From the NCBI GenBank assembly GCA_050173345.1, contig JBFXKW010000007.1, forward strand, positions 1 to 64,000: 64,000 nucleotides of DNA, read 5' to 3'. Each line of letters opens with the position of its first letter. Position 1 is the stretch's first letter. The notes below the pieces were generated by a model. The model was not told the origin of the DNA, ran no database searches, and worked only from the letters and a program-made list of their open reading frames with translations. The position numbers and the translations under genes are program-made. Source of the DNA: SHWC01 sp050173345 (lineage in GTDB: Bacteria > Pseudomonadota > Alphaproteobacteria > UBA828). Shown piece by piece: positions 26,563 through 35,200 of this stretch.

Positions 26563-27216
26563 TCAGCCGCGATCGAGCAGCGCCCTGGCATCCTCGAAGA
26601 CGGCGCGGAACATCGGCTCGGTAAGGCGGCCGGTATTCGTGTTCTGGCGCGAGCAGTGATAGCTGTCGATCAGCCATGTGCCATCGGGCAGCGCGTATTT
26701 CGCGCCGTGGGCGAAGCGATAGGCGCTCGCCTTGAGGTCGAGTGAGCCGAGCAGCGCGCCATGCGCGATCTGGCCGAGCGCCAGCACCACCTTGAGCCGC
26801 CGCATCGCCTTCAACTCGGCCTGGAGGAAACGGCGGCATGCCGCGATCTCGGCGGGCAGGGGCTTGTTGGCGGGCGGCACGCAGCGCACCGCGTTGGCGA
26901 TGCGGCAATCGACGAGGCGAAGGCTGTCATCGGCGCGCGCCTCGAACCTGCCGCGCGCGAAGCCTGCCTCGCCGAGCGCCCGGTAGAGCCAGACGCCGGC
27001 GGCATCGCCGGTGAACGGGCGGCCGGTGCGGTTGGCGCCCTTCATGCCGGGCGCGAGGCCGAGGATCAGCAGCCGCGCACCGAGCGGCCCGAAGCTCGCC
27101 ACCGGCGCGTTGTGCCAGTCGGGGTGCGCGGCGCGGTTGGCGAGGCGGTAGTCGACGAGGCGCGGGCAGAGCGGGCAGTCGCGGCCCGGCGCCCTGGGCG
27201 CGGCGGCGGCCGGCAA
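26563..27216 (-). CDS. Type 5 uracil-DNA glycosylase
   Basis: This family removes uracil, and often hypoxanthine, from DNA. The 217-residue protein has an Fe-S-type cysteine cluster start (CPLCPRLVDYR), the catalytic-site motif LILGLAPGMKGANRTGRPFT, NAVRCVPPANKPLP and the C-terminal SYHCSRQNTNTGRLT loop typical of type 5 (UDGb) enzymes. A TTG at 27216, five bases after the NYN stop and preceded by TGAGGG, is the only credible start for a family-length product; longer in-frame starts run into the NYN gene in another frame. Confidence 0.82.
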   Translation of the reverse strand: MPAAAAPRAPGRDCPLCPRLVDYRLANRAAHPDWHNAPVASFGPLGARLLILGLAPGMKGANRTGRPFTGDAAGVWLYRALGEAGFARGRFEARADDSLRLVDCRIANAVRCVPPANKPLPAEIAACRRFLQAELKAMRRLKVVLALGQIAHGALLGSLDLKASAYRFAHGAKYALPDGTWLIDSYHCSRQNTNTGRLTEPMFRAVFEDARALLDRG

Positions 27217-27220
27217 GCCC

Positions 27221-27859
27221 TCAGGCCCCGGGCGGGCGCCGCCGGGTCGGGGTCGAGACGATTTCCTCGCCTTCCTCGATCTCTTCGTGCTCGGCTGACG
27301 CGGCGATCTGGGCCTCGCGCTGCTCGCGCCATTGCGCCGGGCGCTGGATGATCGGCGCGAGATCCTGCAGCTCGAGGAAGGCATCGGCCTGGCGGCGCAG
27401 CTCGTCCGCGATCATCGGCGGCTGCGAGCGCAGCGTGCTCACCACCGTGACGCGGATTCCCTTGCGCTGGACCGCCTCGACCAGCCGGGTGAAATCGCCG
27501 TCGCCCGAGAACAGCACCATGTGGTCGAGATGCGGCGCCATCTCCATCGCGTCGATGGCGAGCTCGATGTCCATGTTGCCCTTGAGGCGGCGGCGGCCGA
27601 GCGAATCGGTGAATTCTTTGGTCGGCTTGGTGACCACCGTGTAGCCGTTATAGTCGAGCCAATCGACCAGCGGGCGGAGCGGCGAGTACTCCTGGTCCTC
27701 GATCAGCGCCGTATAGTAGAAGGCGCGCACCAGACGCCCCATCTCGGCGAAGTGGTCGCGCAGCTTCCTGTAGTCGATGTCGAAACCGAGCCCGCGCGCC
27801 GCCGAATATAGGTTGGCGCCGTCGATGAAGATGCCGATGCGTTCCTGTTGATAAAACAT
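27221..27859 (-). CDS. LabA-like NYN domain protein
   Basis: The 212-residue protein carries an NYN (PIN-like) nuclease fold: IGIFIDGANLYSAARGLGFD, GNMDIELAIDAMEM and VLFSGDGDFTRLVEAVQRKG, with the expected acidic metal-binding residues. A C-terminal extension is acidic (EHEEIEEGEEI) then basic. LabA/DUF88 relatives are thought to act on RNA. It is divergent from folK and followed at once by the uracil-DNA glycosylase. This protein is a regular neighbour of folK and rpoZ in alphaproteobacteria; its function there is not established. Confidence 0.88.
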   Translation of the reverse strand: MFYQQERIGIFIDGANLYSAARGLGFDIDYRKLRDHFAEMGRLVRAFYYTALIEDQEYSPLRPLVDWLDYNGYTVVTKPTKEFTDSLGRRRLKGNMDIELAIDAMEMAPHLDHMVLFSGDGDFTRLVEAVQRKGIRVTVVSTLRSQPPMIADELRRQADAFLELQDLAPIIQRPAQWREQREAQIAASAEHEEIEEGEEIVSTPTRRRPPGA

Positions 27860-28020
27860 ATGGTTCGATCCCTATCCATGGCGGGGGCCGCGACCGGGAC
27901 CCGTGGCGGAGCGCCCGGGCCCGAATCCGCCGCGCAATATTCTCGGCGGATTCCGCGCGGGCGGGAAGCTATGTCGAACCGTGATCACAGGCAAGGCATC
28001 GTCGTGACGGGGCGCGCGGC

Positions 28021-28548
28021 ATGATCTTCGTGGCGCTCGGCGCCAACCTGCCGAGCGCGGCGCATGGCCCGCCCGCGGCGGGCCTGCGCGCCGCGCTCGC
28101 CGCCATGCCGGCGCACGGCATCGTCGTCTCGAGGGTGTCGCGCTTCTACCGCTCCGCGCCGGTGCCGGCCTCGGACCAGCCCTGGTACGTCAACGCCGTG
28201 GCCGAGGTCGAGAGCGGCCTGCCGCCGCAGGCCCTGCTCCGCGCGCTGCTCGACATCGAGGCCGCGTTCGGCCGGGTGCGCCTGGGCCGCAACGACGCCC
28301 GCGTGCTCGACCTCGACCTGCTCGACTATCACGGGAAGGTCGGCCACTGGCCGGCCTCGGGCGGCCTGCCGGCCCTCGACCTGCCGCATCCGCGCCTCGT
28401 CGAGCGCGCCTTCGTGCTGCTGCCGCTGGCCGATCTCGCCCCCGCCTGGCGCCACCCGGCGAGCGGCGAGGGCCTCGAAGCCCTGATCGCCGCCCTGCCG
28501 CCGAGCCAGGCCATCGAGCCCTGCCCCGGACCGGCGGGCGAGGCTTGA
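28021..28548 (+). CDS. folK: 2-amino-4-hydroxy-6-hydroxymethyldihydropteridine diphosphokinase
   Basis: FolK pyrophosphorylates 6-hydroxymethyl-dihydropterin in folate synthesis. The 175-residue protein begins MIFVALGANL, has VSRFYRSAPV and DQPWYVNAVAEVES, and the signature RLGRNDARVLDLDLLDYHGK followed by LPHPRLVERAFVLLPL. folB and folP are not adjacent. It is divergent from the NYN gene and precedes rpoZ by 112 bases, as often seen in alphaproteobacteria. Confidence 0.94.
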   Translation: MIFVALGANLPSAAHGPPAAGLRAALAAMPAHGIVVSRVSRFYRSAPVPASDQPWYVNAVAEVESGLPPQALLRALLDIEAAFGRVRLGRNDARVLDLDLLDYHGKVGHWPASGGLPALDLPHPRLVERAFVLLPLADLAPAWRHPASGEGLEALIAALPPSQAIEPCPGPAGEA

Positions 28549-28572
28549 TTTTCCTAGCAAAATGCCTATCAC
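28545..28572 (+). promoter_or_regulatory. Candidate rpoZ promoter
   Basis: TTGATT (28545-28550) and TATCAC (28567-28572) are spaced by 16 bases in an AT-rich stretch at the folK end, about 90 bases before rpoZ. Confidence 0.4.
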
Positions 28573-28660
28573 TTAAGGTTGAGGGAGAGGGCGCGCCGCA
28601 CGCCTGCGGACGCGCCTTCGTTCGTTCAGTCGAGATCGCAGAGCCAGTGGAGGCCCTTTC

Positions 28661-29056
28661 ATGGCCCGAGTTACGGTCGAAGATTGCGTCGATAAGATTC
28701 CGAACCGCTTCGAGCTGGTGCTGCTCGCGGCGCAACGCGCGCGCGACATCCATTCCGGCGCGTCGCTCACCGTCGAGCGCGACAACGACAAGAACCCGGT
28801 GGTGGCGCTGCGCGAGATCGCCGCTGGCTCGGTCGATCTCGACCAGCTCAAGCACGAGCTGACGCACGGCCAGGCCGCCGTCACCGAGGTGGACGAGCCC
28901 GAGGAGGAGAACATGGTGATGCTGGCGGCCGAGCAGGCCTGGGCCGACGTCACCAACCGCCAGGCCGCCGAGGTTGACGAGAACTACGTCGAGGATGCCG
29001 AGGCGGGCGATTTCGAGGCCGCGGGCGACCAAAGCGGCGGGACGGCAGAGGACTGA
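28661..29056 (+). CDS. rpoZ: RNA polymerase omega subunit
   Basis: Omega assists assembly of the core RNA polymerase and in many bacteria helps form the ppGpp site. The 131-residue protein starts MARVTVEDCVDKIPNRFELV and includes LLAAQRARDIHSG and NDKNPVVALREIAAG. It carries a long acidic tail (VDENYVEDAEAGDFEAAGD) typical of alphaproteobacterial omega. It sits directly before the (p)ppGpp synthetase gene, matching the functional link between the two. Confidence 0.95.
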   Translation: MARVTVEDCVDKIPNRFELVLLAAQRARDIHSGASLTVERDNDKNPVVALREIAAGSVDLDQLKHELTHGQAAVTEVDEPEEENMVMLAAEQAWADVTNRQAAEVDENYVEDAEAGDFEAAGDQSGGTAED

Positions 29057-29142
29057 ACGCCCGCCACGCATCAAGCGCGGCGGTCCCGCCCGAACGGCCG
29101 CCGCCCTCGCCCGCCAAGCCGGCGGGCCAGGAGCGCGCTGCC

Positions 29143-31284
29143 GTGATACGGCAATACGAGCTTGTCGAACGCGTCAAGGGCTATGAGCCGAACGCCGACG
29201 AAGCGCTGCTGAACCGCGCCTACGTCTTCTCGATGCTGGCGCACGGCCCGCAGCGGCGCGCCAATGGCGACCCCTATTTTTCGCATCCGGTCGAGGTCGC
29301 CGGCATCCTGACCGACCTCAGGCTCGATTCGACCTCGATCGTCACCGCGCTCCTGCACGACACGGTCGAGGACACCTTCGCGACGCTCGAGGAGATCGAG
29401 GACAAGTTCGGCCCCAAGGTCGCGCGCCTGGTCGACGGCGTCACCAAGCTGTCGCGCCTCGAGGTGCAGTCCGACACGACCAAGGAGGCGGAGAACTTCC
29501 GCAAGTTCCTGCTCGCCATGTCGGAGGACATCCGCGTGCTCCTGGTCAAGCTCGCGGATCGGCTGCACAACATGCGCACGCTGCACTTCGTCGAAGACCC
29601 GGCGAAGCGCCGGCGCACCGCGCTCCAGACCATGGAGATCTACGCGCCGCTCGCCGAGCGCATCGGCCTGACCGAGATGAAGGACGAGCTCGAAGACCTC
29701 TGCTTCGCCGAGCTCAACCCCGAGGCGCGCGATTCGGTGCTGACCCGCCTCGAATTCCTGCGCGCCGAGGCGGGCCCCCTGGTCGAGAAGATCATCGCCG
29801 AGCTCAACGACACGCTGGTCAAGGCGAAGATTCGTGCCGCCGTGAGCGGCCGCGAGAAGAAGCCCTATTCCATCTGGCGCAAGATGGAGCAGAAGAACGT
29901 CAGCTTCGAGCAGCTTTCCGACGTCGTCGCGTTCCGCATCGTGGTCGAGACGATCGAGGACTGCTACCGCGCGCTCGGCGTGGTGCATCGCGCCTATCGC
30001 GTGGTGCCCGGCCGCTTCAAGGACTACATCTCGACGCCCAAGGCAAACGGCTACAGCTCGCTGCACACCGCCGTCATCGGCCCCGAGCGGCGGCGCATCG
30101 AAATCCAGATCCGCACCCGCGAGATGCACGAGGAGGCCGAGTTCGGCGTTGCCGCGCACTGGGCGTTCAAGCAGGGCACCGAGGCCAAGGACGGCCGCTA
30201 TTATCGCTGGATCAGGGAGCTGCTCGAAATCCTCGACAAGGCCTCGGGGCCCGAGGAGTTCCTCGAGCACACCAAGCTCGAAATGTTCCGCGACCAGGTA
30301 TTCGCCTTTACGCCGATGGGCGAGCTGATCACCCTGCCGAAGGGCGCGACCGTGGTCGACTTCGCCTATGCCGTGCATTCCGAGATCGGCGATTCCTGCG
30401 TCGGCGCCAAGATCAACGGCCGCATGGTGCCGCTCAGGACCGAGCTCGCCAATGGCGACCAGGTCGAGATCATCCGCTCCAAGATCGCCTCGCCATCGCC
30501 GACCTGGGAACGCTTCGTCGTCACCGGCAAGGCGCGCGCCCATGTCCGCCGCTTCGTGCGCAGCCGGCAGCGCCAGGAATATATCGGGCTCGGCCGCGCC
30601 ATCATCCAGCGCCTGTTCCGTCAGGAGAACGCAGCCTATAGCGACGCGCTGGTCGACGAGGCGGCCCAGCGCCTGCGCCTAAAGGGCGCGGACGACCTCC
30701 TGGCCGCGCTCGGCGACGGCACCCTGACCAGCCCGCAGGTCGTCCAGGCGCTGTTCCCCGAACGGCATGCCGAGCCGGCGCCAGCGCGCCTCGCCGTCGC
30801 CCGCCCCTCGGCCGAGGCCAAGGCCGGCGATCCCGGTATCCCGATCAAGGGGCTGACGCCCGGCGTCGCGGTTCACCTCGCGAGCTGCTGCCATCCGCTG
30901 CCGGGCGACCGCATCGTCGGCATCGTCACCACCGGCAAGGGCGTCACCGTGCACACGATCGATTGCGAGAGCCTCGAAGCGTTCCACGAGATGCCCGAAC
31001 GCTGGCTCGACCTCTCCTGGGACGTCGAGGGTGGCGAGGCGCGCGGCCATGTCGGCCGGCTCAAGGTGGTCAGCGTCAACGAGCCGGGCTCGCTCGGCTC
31101 GCTCGCCGGCGCCATCGGCAAGGCGCACGGCAACATCAACAACCTGAAGATCGTCAACCGCTCGCCCGAGTTCTTCGAGTTCCTGATCGACGTCGAGGTC
31201 CGCGACCTCAAGCATCTGAGCAGCGTCATCGCCGCGCTGCGCGCGGTGCCGAGCATCAGCAACGTCGAGCGCACCGCGAGCTGA
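29143..31284 (+). CDS. rsh: Bifunctional (p)ppGpp synthetase/hydrolase
   Basis: The single alphaproteobacterial RelA/SpoT homologue makes and degrades (p)ppGpp. The 713-residue protein has an HD hydrolase domain (FSHPVEVAGIL, ALLHDTVEDTFATLEEIEDK), a synthetase domain (FKDYISTPKANGYSSLHTAV), a TGS domain (VFAFTPMGELITLPKGATVV) and a C-terminal ACT domain (VVSVNEPGSLGSLAGAIG). Intact HD residues support hydrolase activity. Translation starts with GTG at 29143 behind AGGAG. It lies between rpoZ and pdxJ. Confidence 0.95.
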   Translation: MIRQYELVERVKGYEPNADEALLNRAYVFSMLAHGPQRRANGDPYFSHPVEVAGILTDLRLDSTSIVTALLHDTVEDTFATLEEIEDKFGPKVARLVDGVTKLSRLEVQSDTTKEAENFRKFLLAMSEDIRVLLVKLADRLHNMRTLHFVEDPAKRRRTALQTMEIYAPLAERIGLTEMKDELEDLCFAELNPEARDSVLTRLEFLRAEAGPLVEKIIAELNDTLVKAKIRAAVSGREKKPYSIWRKMEQKNVSFEQLSDVVAFRIVVETIEDCYRALGVVHRAYRVVPGRFKDYISTPKANGYSSLHTAVIGPERRRIEIQIRTREMHEEAEFGVAAHWAFKQGTEAKDGRYYRWIRELLEILDKASGPEEFLEHTKLEMFRDQVFAFTPMGELITLPKGATVVDFAYAVHSEIGDSCVGAKINGRMVPLRTELANGDQVEIIRSKIASPSPTWERFVVTGKARAHVRRFVRSRQRQEYIGLGRAIIQRLFRQENAAYSDALVDEAAQRLRLKGADDLLAALGDGTLTSPQVVQALFPERHAEPAPARLAVARPSAEAKAGDPGIPIKGLTPGVAVHLASCCHPLPGDRIVGIVTTGKGVTVHTIDCESLEAFHEMPERWLDLSWDVEGGEARGHVGRLKVVSVNEPGSLGSLAGAIGKAHGNINNLKIVNRSPEFFEFLIDVEVRDLKHLSSVIAALRAVPSISNVERTAS

Positions 31285-31384
31285 GCCGGACGTACGAGCG
31301 GTCCTTGCGAACGGCGGGCATATCGCGTAAGCCATGGCGAGGGCAAGCAACGCGAAGCCGGCCGCGCGGCCAGGATGGCGGGCG

Positions 31385-32143
31385 ATGACCGAAAAACTCC
31401 GTCTAGGCGTCAACATCGACCATGTGGCGACCATCCGCAACGCGCGCGGCGGGCGCCATCCCGAACCAGTGCGCGCGGCCGCGCTCGCGGCGAGCGCCGG
31501 CGCCGACGGCATCGTCGCGCACCTGCGCGAGGACCGGCGACACATCTCGGACCGCGACATCGAGCGGCTGATCGACGAGATCGACCTGCCGCTCAACCTC
31601 GAAATGGCGGCGACCGAGGAGATGCTCGGCATCGCGCTCCGCCACGTCCCGGAGGGGGCGTGCCTGGTGCCCGAGAAGCGGCGCGAGCTGACCACCGAGG
31701 GCGGGCTCGACGTGATCGGCCAGGCCGACGAACTCAGGGCCTATATCGACCGCCTGAGGGCCGCCGGCATCTTCGTCTCCATCTTCGTCGATCCCGAGCC
31801 GCGCCAGATTGACGCTTGCCGCGCCGTCGGCGCGCCGGCCATCGAGATCCACACCGGGCGCTATTGCGACGTGGCGGCGGGCGCGGAGCGCGAGGCCGAG
31901 CTCGCGCGGATCGCGGCGGCGGCGCGCCACGCCGCGTCGATCGGGCTCGAAGTGCGCGCCGGCCACGGCCTCTCGTTCGATACCGTGGGGCCGATCGCGG
32001 CCATGCCTGAGGTCGTCGAGCTCAACATCGGCCATTTCCTGATCGGCGAGGCGATCTTCTGCGGGCTCGACAGCGCGGTCCGCCGCATGCGCGCGCTGAT
32101 GGACAAGTCGCGCGCCGAGGCGCTCGGAGCGCGCAGTGCATGA
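31385..32143 (+). CDS. pdxJ: Pyridoxine 5'-phosphate synthase
   Basis: PdxJ closes the ring of pyridoxine 5'-phosphate from 1-deoxyxylulose phosphate and aminoacetone phosphate derivatives in the DXP-dependent vitamin B6 route. The 252-residue barrel has LGVNIDHVATIRNARGG, GIVAHLREDRRHI, NLEMAATEEML, FVDPEPRQIDA and VRAGHGLSFDTV. The ATG at 31385 matches the family N-terminus; an upstream ATG at 31334 would add 17 basic residues. Its stop overlaps the acpS start as ATGA. Confidence 0.95.
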   Translation: MTEKLRLGVNIDHVATIRNARGGRHPEPVRAAALAASAGADGIVAHLREDRRHISDRDIERLIDEIDLPLNLEMAATEEMLGIALRHVPEGACLVPEKRRELTTEGGLDVIGQADELRAYIDRLRAAGIFVSIFVDPEPRQIDACRAVGAPAIEIHTGRYCDVAAGAEREAELARIAAAARHAASIGLEVRAGHGLSFDTVGPIAAMPEVVELNIGHFLIGEAIFCGLDSAVRRMRALMDKSRAEALGARSA

Positions 32144-32571
32144 GCGGGCATGGCCCAGTCGCTCCCTTCATCATCGGCCTCGGCAGCGACCTGATCGACA
32201 TCGGGCGGATCGAGCGCACGCTCGAACGCTTCGGCGATCGCTTCACCCGCCGCGTATTCACCGAGGTCGAACGCCAGAAGAGCGAGCGCCGCGCCACGCG
32301 CGCGGCGAGCTATGCCCGCCGCTTCGCCGCCAAGGAGGCCTGCTCGAAGGCGCTCGGCACCGGCTTGCGCCGCGGCGTCTACTGGCGCGACATGGCGGTG
32401 GTGAATCTCCCCGGCGGCAAGCCCACCATGCAGCTCTCGGGCGGCGCCGCGGCGCGGCTCCGTGCCATCACGCCGGCCGGCATGGAGCCCCGCATCGACG
32501 TGTCGCTGACCGACGAGCCGCCGACCGCGCAAGCCATCGTCATCATCACGGCCGTGCCCGCCCATGAATAA
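32140..32571 (+). CDS. acpS: Holo-[acyl-carrier-protein] synthase
   Basis: AcpS transfers 4'-phosphopantetheine from CoA to apo-ACP. The 143-residue protein contains the two magnesium-binding motifs, IIGLGSDLIDIGRIE and FAAKEACSKALGTG, and the LTDEPPTAQAIVII end strand. Its start overlaps pdxJ by four bases and its end overlaps lepB by eight, so the three are translationally coupled. The stop-to-start overlaps continue the rsh-to-era run. Confidence 0.95.
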   Translation: MSGHGPVAPFIIGLGSDLIDIGRIERTLERFGDRFTRRVFTEVERQKSERRATRAASYARRFAAKEACSKALGTGLRRGVYWRDMAVVNLPGGKPTMQLSGGAAARLRAITPAGMEPRIDVSLTDEPPTAQAIVIITAVPAHE

Positions 32572-33337
32572 CCCGTCCAAGGCCGGCGGGCTCGCCGGCA
32601 AGAAGAAACGCCGCGGCGGCGCGCTCTGGGATACCTTCAAGACCATCCTCTACGCCGTGATCGCCGCGCTGATCGTGCGCACGGTGGCCTACGAGCCGTT
32701 CAACATCCCGTCCGGCTCGATGATCCCGACGCTGCTGGTCGGCGACTACCTGTTCGTCTCGAAGTTCTCCTACGGCTACACGCACTACTCGCTGCCCTGG
32801 AGCCCCAAGATCTTCTCCGGGCGCATCCTCGAGACCATGCCGGAGCGCGGCGACGTCGCCGTGTTCAAGCTGCCGACCGACGGCGAGACGGACTACATCA
32901 AGCGCATCATCGGCCTGCCCGGCGACCGCATCCAGGTGCGCGAGAGCATCCTCTACATCAACGGCGAAGCCGTGCCGCGCGAGCAGATCGAGGACTTCGT
33001 CTATACCGACAGCAACGGCAGCGAGCAGCGCGTGCCGCAGTACGTCGAGACCCTGCCGAACGGCAAGAGCTATCACGTGCTCGACCGCCGGCCGGACGGC
33101 CTGCTCGACAACACGCCGGTCTACGTCGTGCCGCCGGGGCATTATTTCGGCATGGGCGACAACCGCGATTCCTCGCTCGATTCGCGCACGCAGCAGGTCG
33201 GCTACATCCCGAGCGAGAACCTGATCGGCCGCGCGGAATCGATCTTCTTCTCCTCGAACGGCACCGCCCATATCTGGGAGGTCTGGAAATGGGGCGAGGC
33301 CATCCGCGGCAGCCGCATGTTCACGGAGATCCGTTGA
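32564..33337 (+). CDS. lepB: Signal peptidase I
   Basis: LepB is the inner-membrane peptidase that removes Sec and Tat signal peptides in the periplasm. The 257-residue protein has one N-terminal membrane helix (TILYAVIAALIVRTVAY), the nucleophile Ser52 in NIPSGSMIPTLLVGD, the general base Lys113 in DYIKRIIGLPGDRI, and box E GMGDNRDSSLDSR. It starts inside the acpS end and is 13 bases before rnc. Confidence 0.96.
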   Translation: MNNPSKAGGLAGKKKRRGGALWDTFKTILYAVIAALIVRTVAYEPFNIPSGSMIPTLLVGDYLFVSKFSYGYTHYSLPWSPKIFSGRILETMPERGDVAVFKLPTDGETDYIKRIIGLPGDRIQVRESILYINGEAVPREQIEDFVYTDSNGSEQRVPQYVETLPNGKSYHVLDRRPDGLLDNTPVYVVPPGHYFGMGDNRDSSLDSRTQQVGYIPSENLIGRAESIFFSSNGTAHIWEVWKWGEAIRGSRMFTEIR

Positions 33338-33350
33338 GCCTCGGCTCGCG

Positions 33351-34100
33351 GTGCCGGCGCCTCGCGTGACGCCGCGGAAGAAAGACGATTCGCGAAAGGC
33401 GCTCGAAGCGCGCGCCCATGACGCCGCGGCGGCGCTGCAGGCGAGGCTCGGCCATCGCTTCGCCGAGCCGGCGCTGCTCGGCCGGGCGCTCACCCATCCG
33501 AGCGCGGATGGCACCCCGGCGCGCAACTACCAGCGTCTCGAGTTCCTCGGCGACCGCGTGCTCGGCCTGGTCGCGGCGCGCCTCGTCTTCGAGCGCTTTC
33601 CGGCCGAGCCAGAGGGCGCGCTGGCGCGCCGCTTCAACGAGCTCGTGCGTGCCGAGACGCTCACGCTGATCGGACGCGGGCTCGGGCTCGGCGAGGCGCT
33701 CGTGCTCGGCGCCAGCGAGGAGGAGGGCGGCGGGCGAGACAAGCCGGCGAACCTCGCCAACGCGCTCGAAGCAGTGATCGCGGCGCTCTATCTCGACGGC
33801 GGCCTGGACGCGGCCGAGCGTTTCATCCGCCGTCATCTCGAACCCTTGATCGACGACGCGGAGCCGCCACCCAAGGACGCCAAGACGGCGCTGCAGGAAT
33901 GGGCGCAGGCGCGCAAGCTGGGCCGCCCGAGCTATCGCACCGTCGCGGTCTCAGGCGAGGCGCACGCGCCGAGCTTCGAGATCGAGGTCGAGATCGAGGG
34001 CGCGGCCCCGGTGCGCGCCTCCGGCGCCTCGAAGCGCGAGGCCGAGCAGGCGGCCGCCCAGGCGCTGCTCGACCGGCTGCGCCGCGCCCCCCATGGCTGA
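33351..34100 (+). CDS. rnc: Ribonuclease III
   Basis: RNase III cuts double-stranded RNA in rRNA and mRNA processing. The 249-residue protein has the catalytic signature NYQRLEFLGDRVLGLVAARL, the second acidic motif NALEAVIAALYLDGG, and a C-terminal double-stranded RNA-binding domain (KTALQEWAQARKLGRPSYRT, ASKREAEQAAAQALLDRL). A GTG start at 33351 adds about 25 basic residues before the family core. Its end overlaps era by eight bases. Confidence 0.95.
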   Translation: MPAPRVTPRKKDDSRKALEARAHDAAAALQARLGHRFAEPALLGRALTHPSADGTPARNYQRLEFLGDRVLGLVAARLVFERFPAEPEGALARRFNELVRAETLTLIGRGLGLGEALVLGASEEEGGGRDKPANLANALEAVIAALYLDGGLDAAERFIRRHLEPLIDDAEPPPKDAKTALQEWAQARKLGRPSYRTVAVSGEAHAPSFEIEVEIEGAAPVRASGASKREAEQAAAQALLDRLRRAPHG

Positions 34101-34992
34101 GCCGAGGCGCGCCGGCTTCGTCGCCATTCTCGGCGCGCCCAACGCCGGCAAGTCGACGCTGGTCAACCGCATCGTCGGCCAGAAGATCAGCATCATCTCG
34201 CCCAAGGTGCAGACCACGCGCTCGCGCATCCGGGGCGTGCGCATGGCGGGCGCGACGCAGATCGTCCTGGTCGATACGCCGGGCATCTTCGCGCCGAAGC
34301 GTCGGCTCGACCGCGCCATGGTCGAGGCCGCCTGGGGCGGCGCCACCGAGGCCGACCTGATCGTGCTCCTGATCGATGCGACGCGCGGCGTCGACGACGA
34401 CGCGATGCGCATCATCGAGGGCCTGCGCGAAGCCGGCCGCAAGGCGATCGCCGCGATCAACAAGGTGGACGCGACGGCGCGCGACAAGCTGCTGCCGCTC
34501 GCCAAGGCGCTCGACGACAGCGGCGCGGTCAGCGACGTGTTCATGATCTCGGCGCTCGAAGGCGGCGGCGTCGAGGATCTGGTGAACCACCTCGCGCGCC
34601 ATCTGCCCGAAGGCGAGTGGCTCTACCCCGAGGACCAGCTCACCGACATCAGCGAGCGTTTCCTCGCCGCCGAGGTGGTGCGCGAGAAGCTGTTCGTACA
34701 ACTCGGCGACGAACTGCCCTATGCCGCGACGGTCGAGACCGAACGCTTCGCCGAGCAGGCGGACGGCAGCGCCCGCATCGACGCCACTATCTACGTGCAG
34801 AAGGAGAGCCAGAAGCCGATCGTGCTGGGCGCGGGCGGCCGGCGCATCAAGGCGATCGGCCAGGCGGCGCGCACCGAGCTGGAGGAGCTGATGGGCCGCC
34901 GCGTGCACCTCTTCCTGTTCGTCAAGGTGCGCCGCAACTGGGCCGACGACCCCGAACGCTTCCGCGCCCTCGGGCTCGATTTTCCGCGCTAG
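34093..34992 (+). CDS. era: GTPase Era
   Basis: Era binds 16S rRNA and the 30S subunit in late assembly. The 299-residue protein shows G1 GAPNAGKST, switch KVQTTRSRIRG, G3 VDTPGI, G4 NKVD, and a C-terminal KH domain with QKPIVLGAGGRRIKAIGQAA. Family length is normal. It overlaps rnc, continuing the rnc-era-recO order, but recO is displaced by about 1.1 kb through an inserted enoyl-CoA hydratase gene flanked by repeats. Confidence 0.96.
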   Translation: MAEPRRAGFVAILGAPNAGKSTLVNRIVGQKISIISPKVQTTRSRIRGVRMAGATQIVLVDTPGIFAPKRRLDRAMVEAAWGGATEADLIVLLIDATRGVDDDAMRIIEGLREAGRKAIAAINKVDATARDKLLPLAKALDDSGAVSDVFMISALEGGGVEDLVNHLARHLPEGEWLYPEDQLTDISERFLAAEVVREKLFVQLGDELPYAATVETERFAEQADGSARIDATIYVQKESQKPIVLGAGGRRIKAIGQAARTELEELMGRRVHLFLFVKVRRNWADDPERFRALGLDFPR

Positions 34993-35013
34993 GCGCTGAA
35001 ACGCACGCTTCTT

Positions 35014-35172
35014 CGTCATCGCCCGGCTTGACCGGGCGATCCAGAGGGTCTTGGAAACCGCAGTGCGGTCGCCAATGGATACCCCGGTCAAGCCGGGGCA
35101 TGACGATTTGGGTGGAGGCGACTATCGTCATGGCCGTGCCGGACGGCGATAGGTCAAGCCCGGCAATGACGG
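35014..35172. repeat. Family A palindromic repeat, full copy plus degenerate copy
   Basis: 35014-35106 is a full element: CGTCATCGCCCGGCTTGACC with GGGCGATCC on the left, and TACCCCGGTCAAGCCGGGGC with ATGACGA on the right. A second, decayed element follows at about 35125-35172 (CGTCATGGCCG and AGGTCAAGCCCGGCAATGAC). Together they fill the era-enoyl-CoA hydratase gap. Confidence 0.75.
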
Positions 35173-35200
35173 AGAGGGAGAAGAGGGAAGGGAGCGTCGC

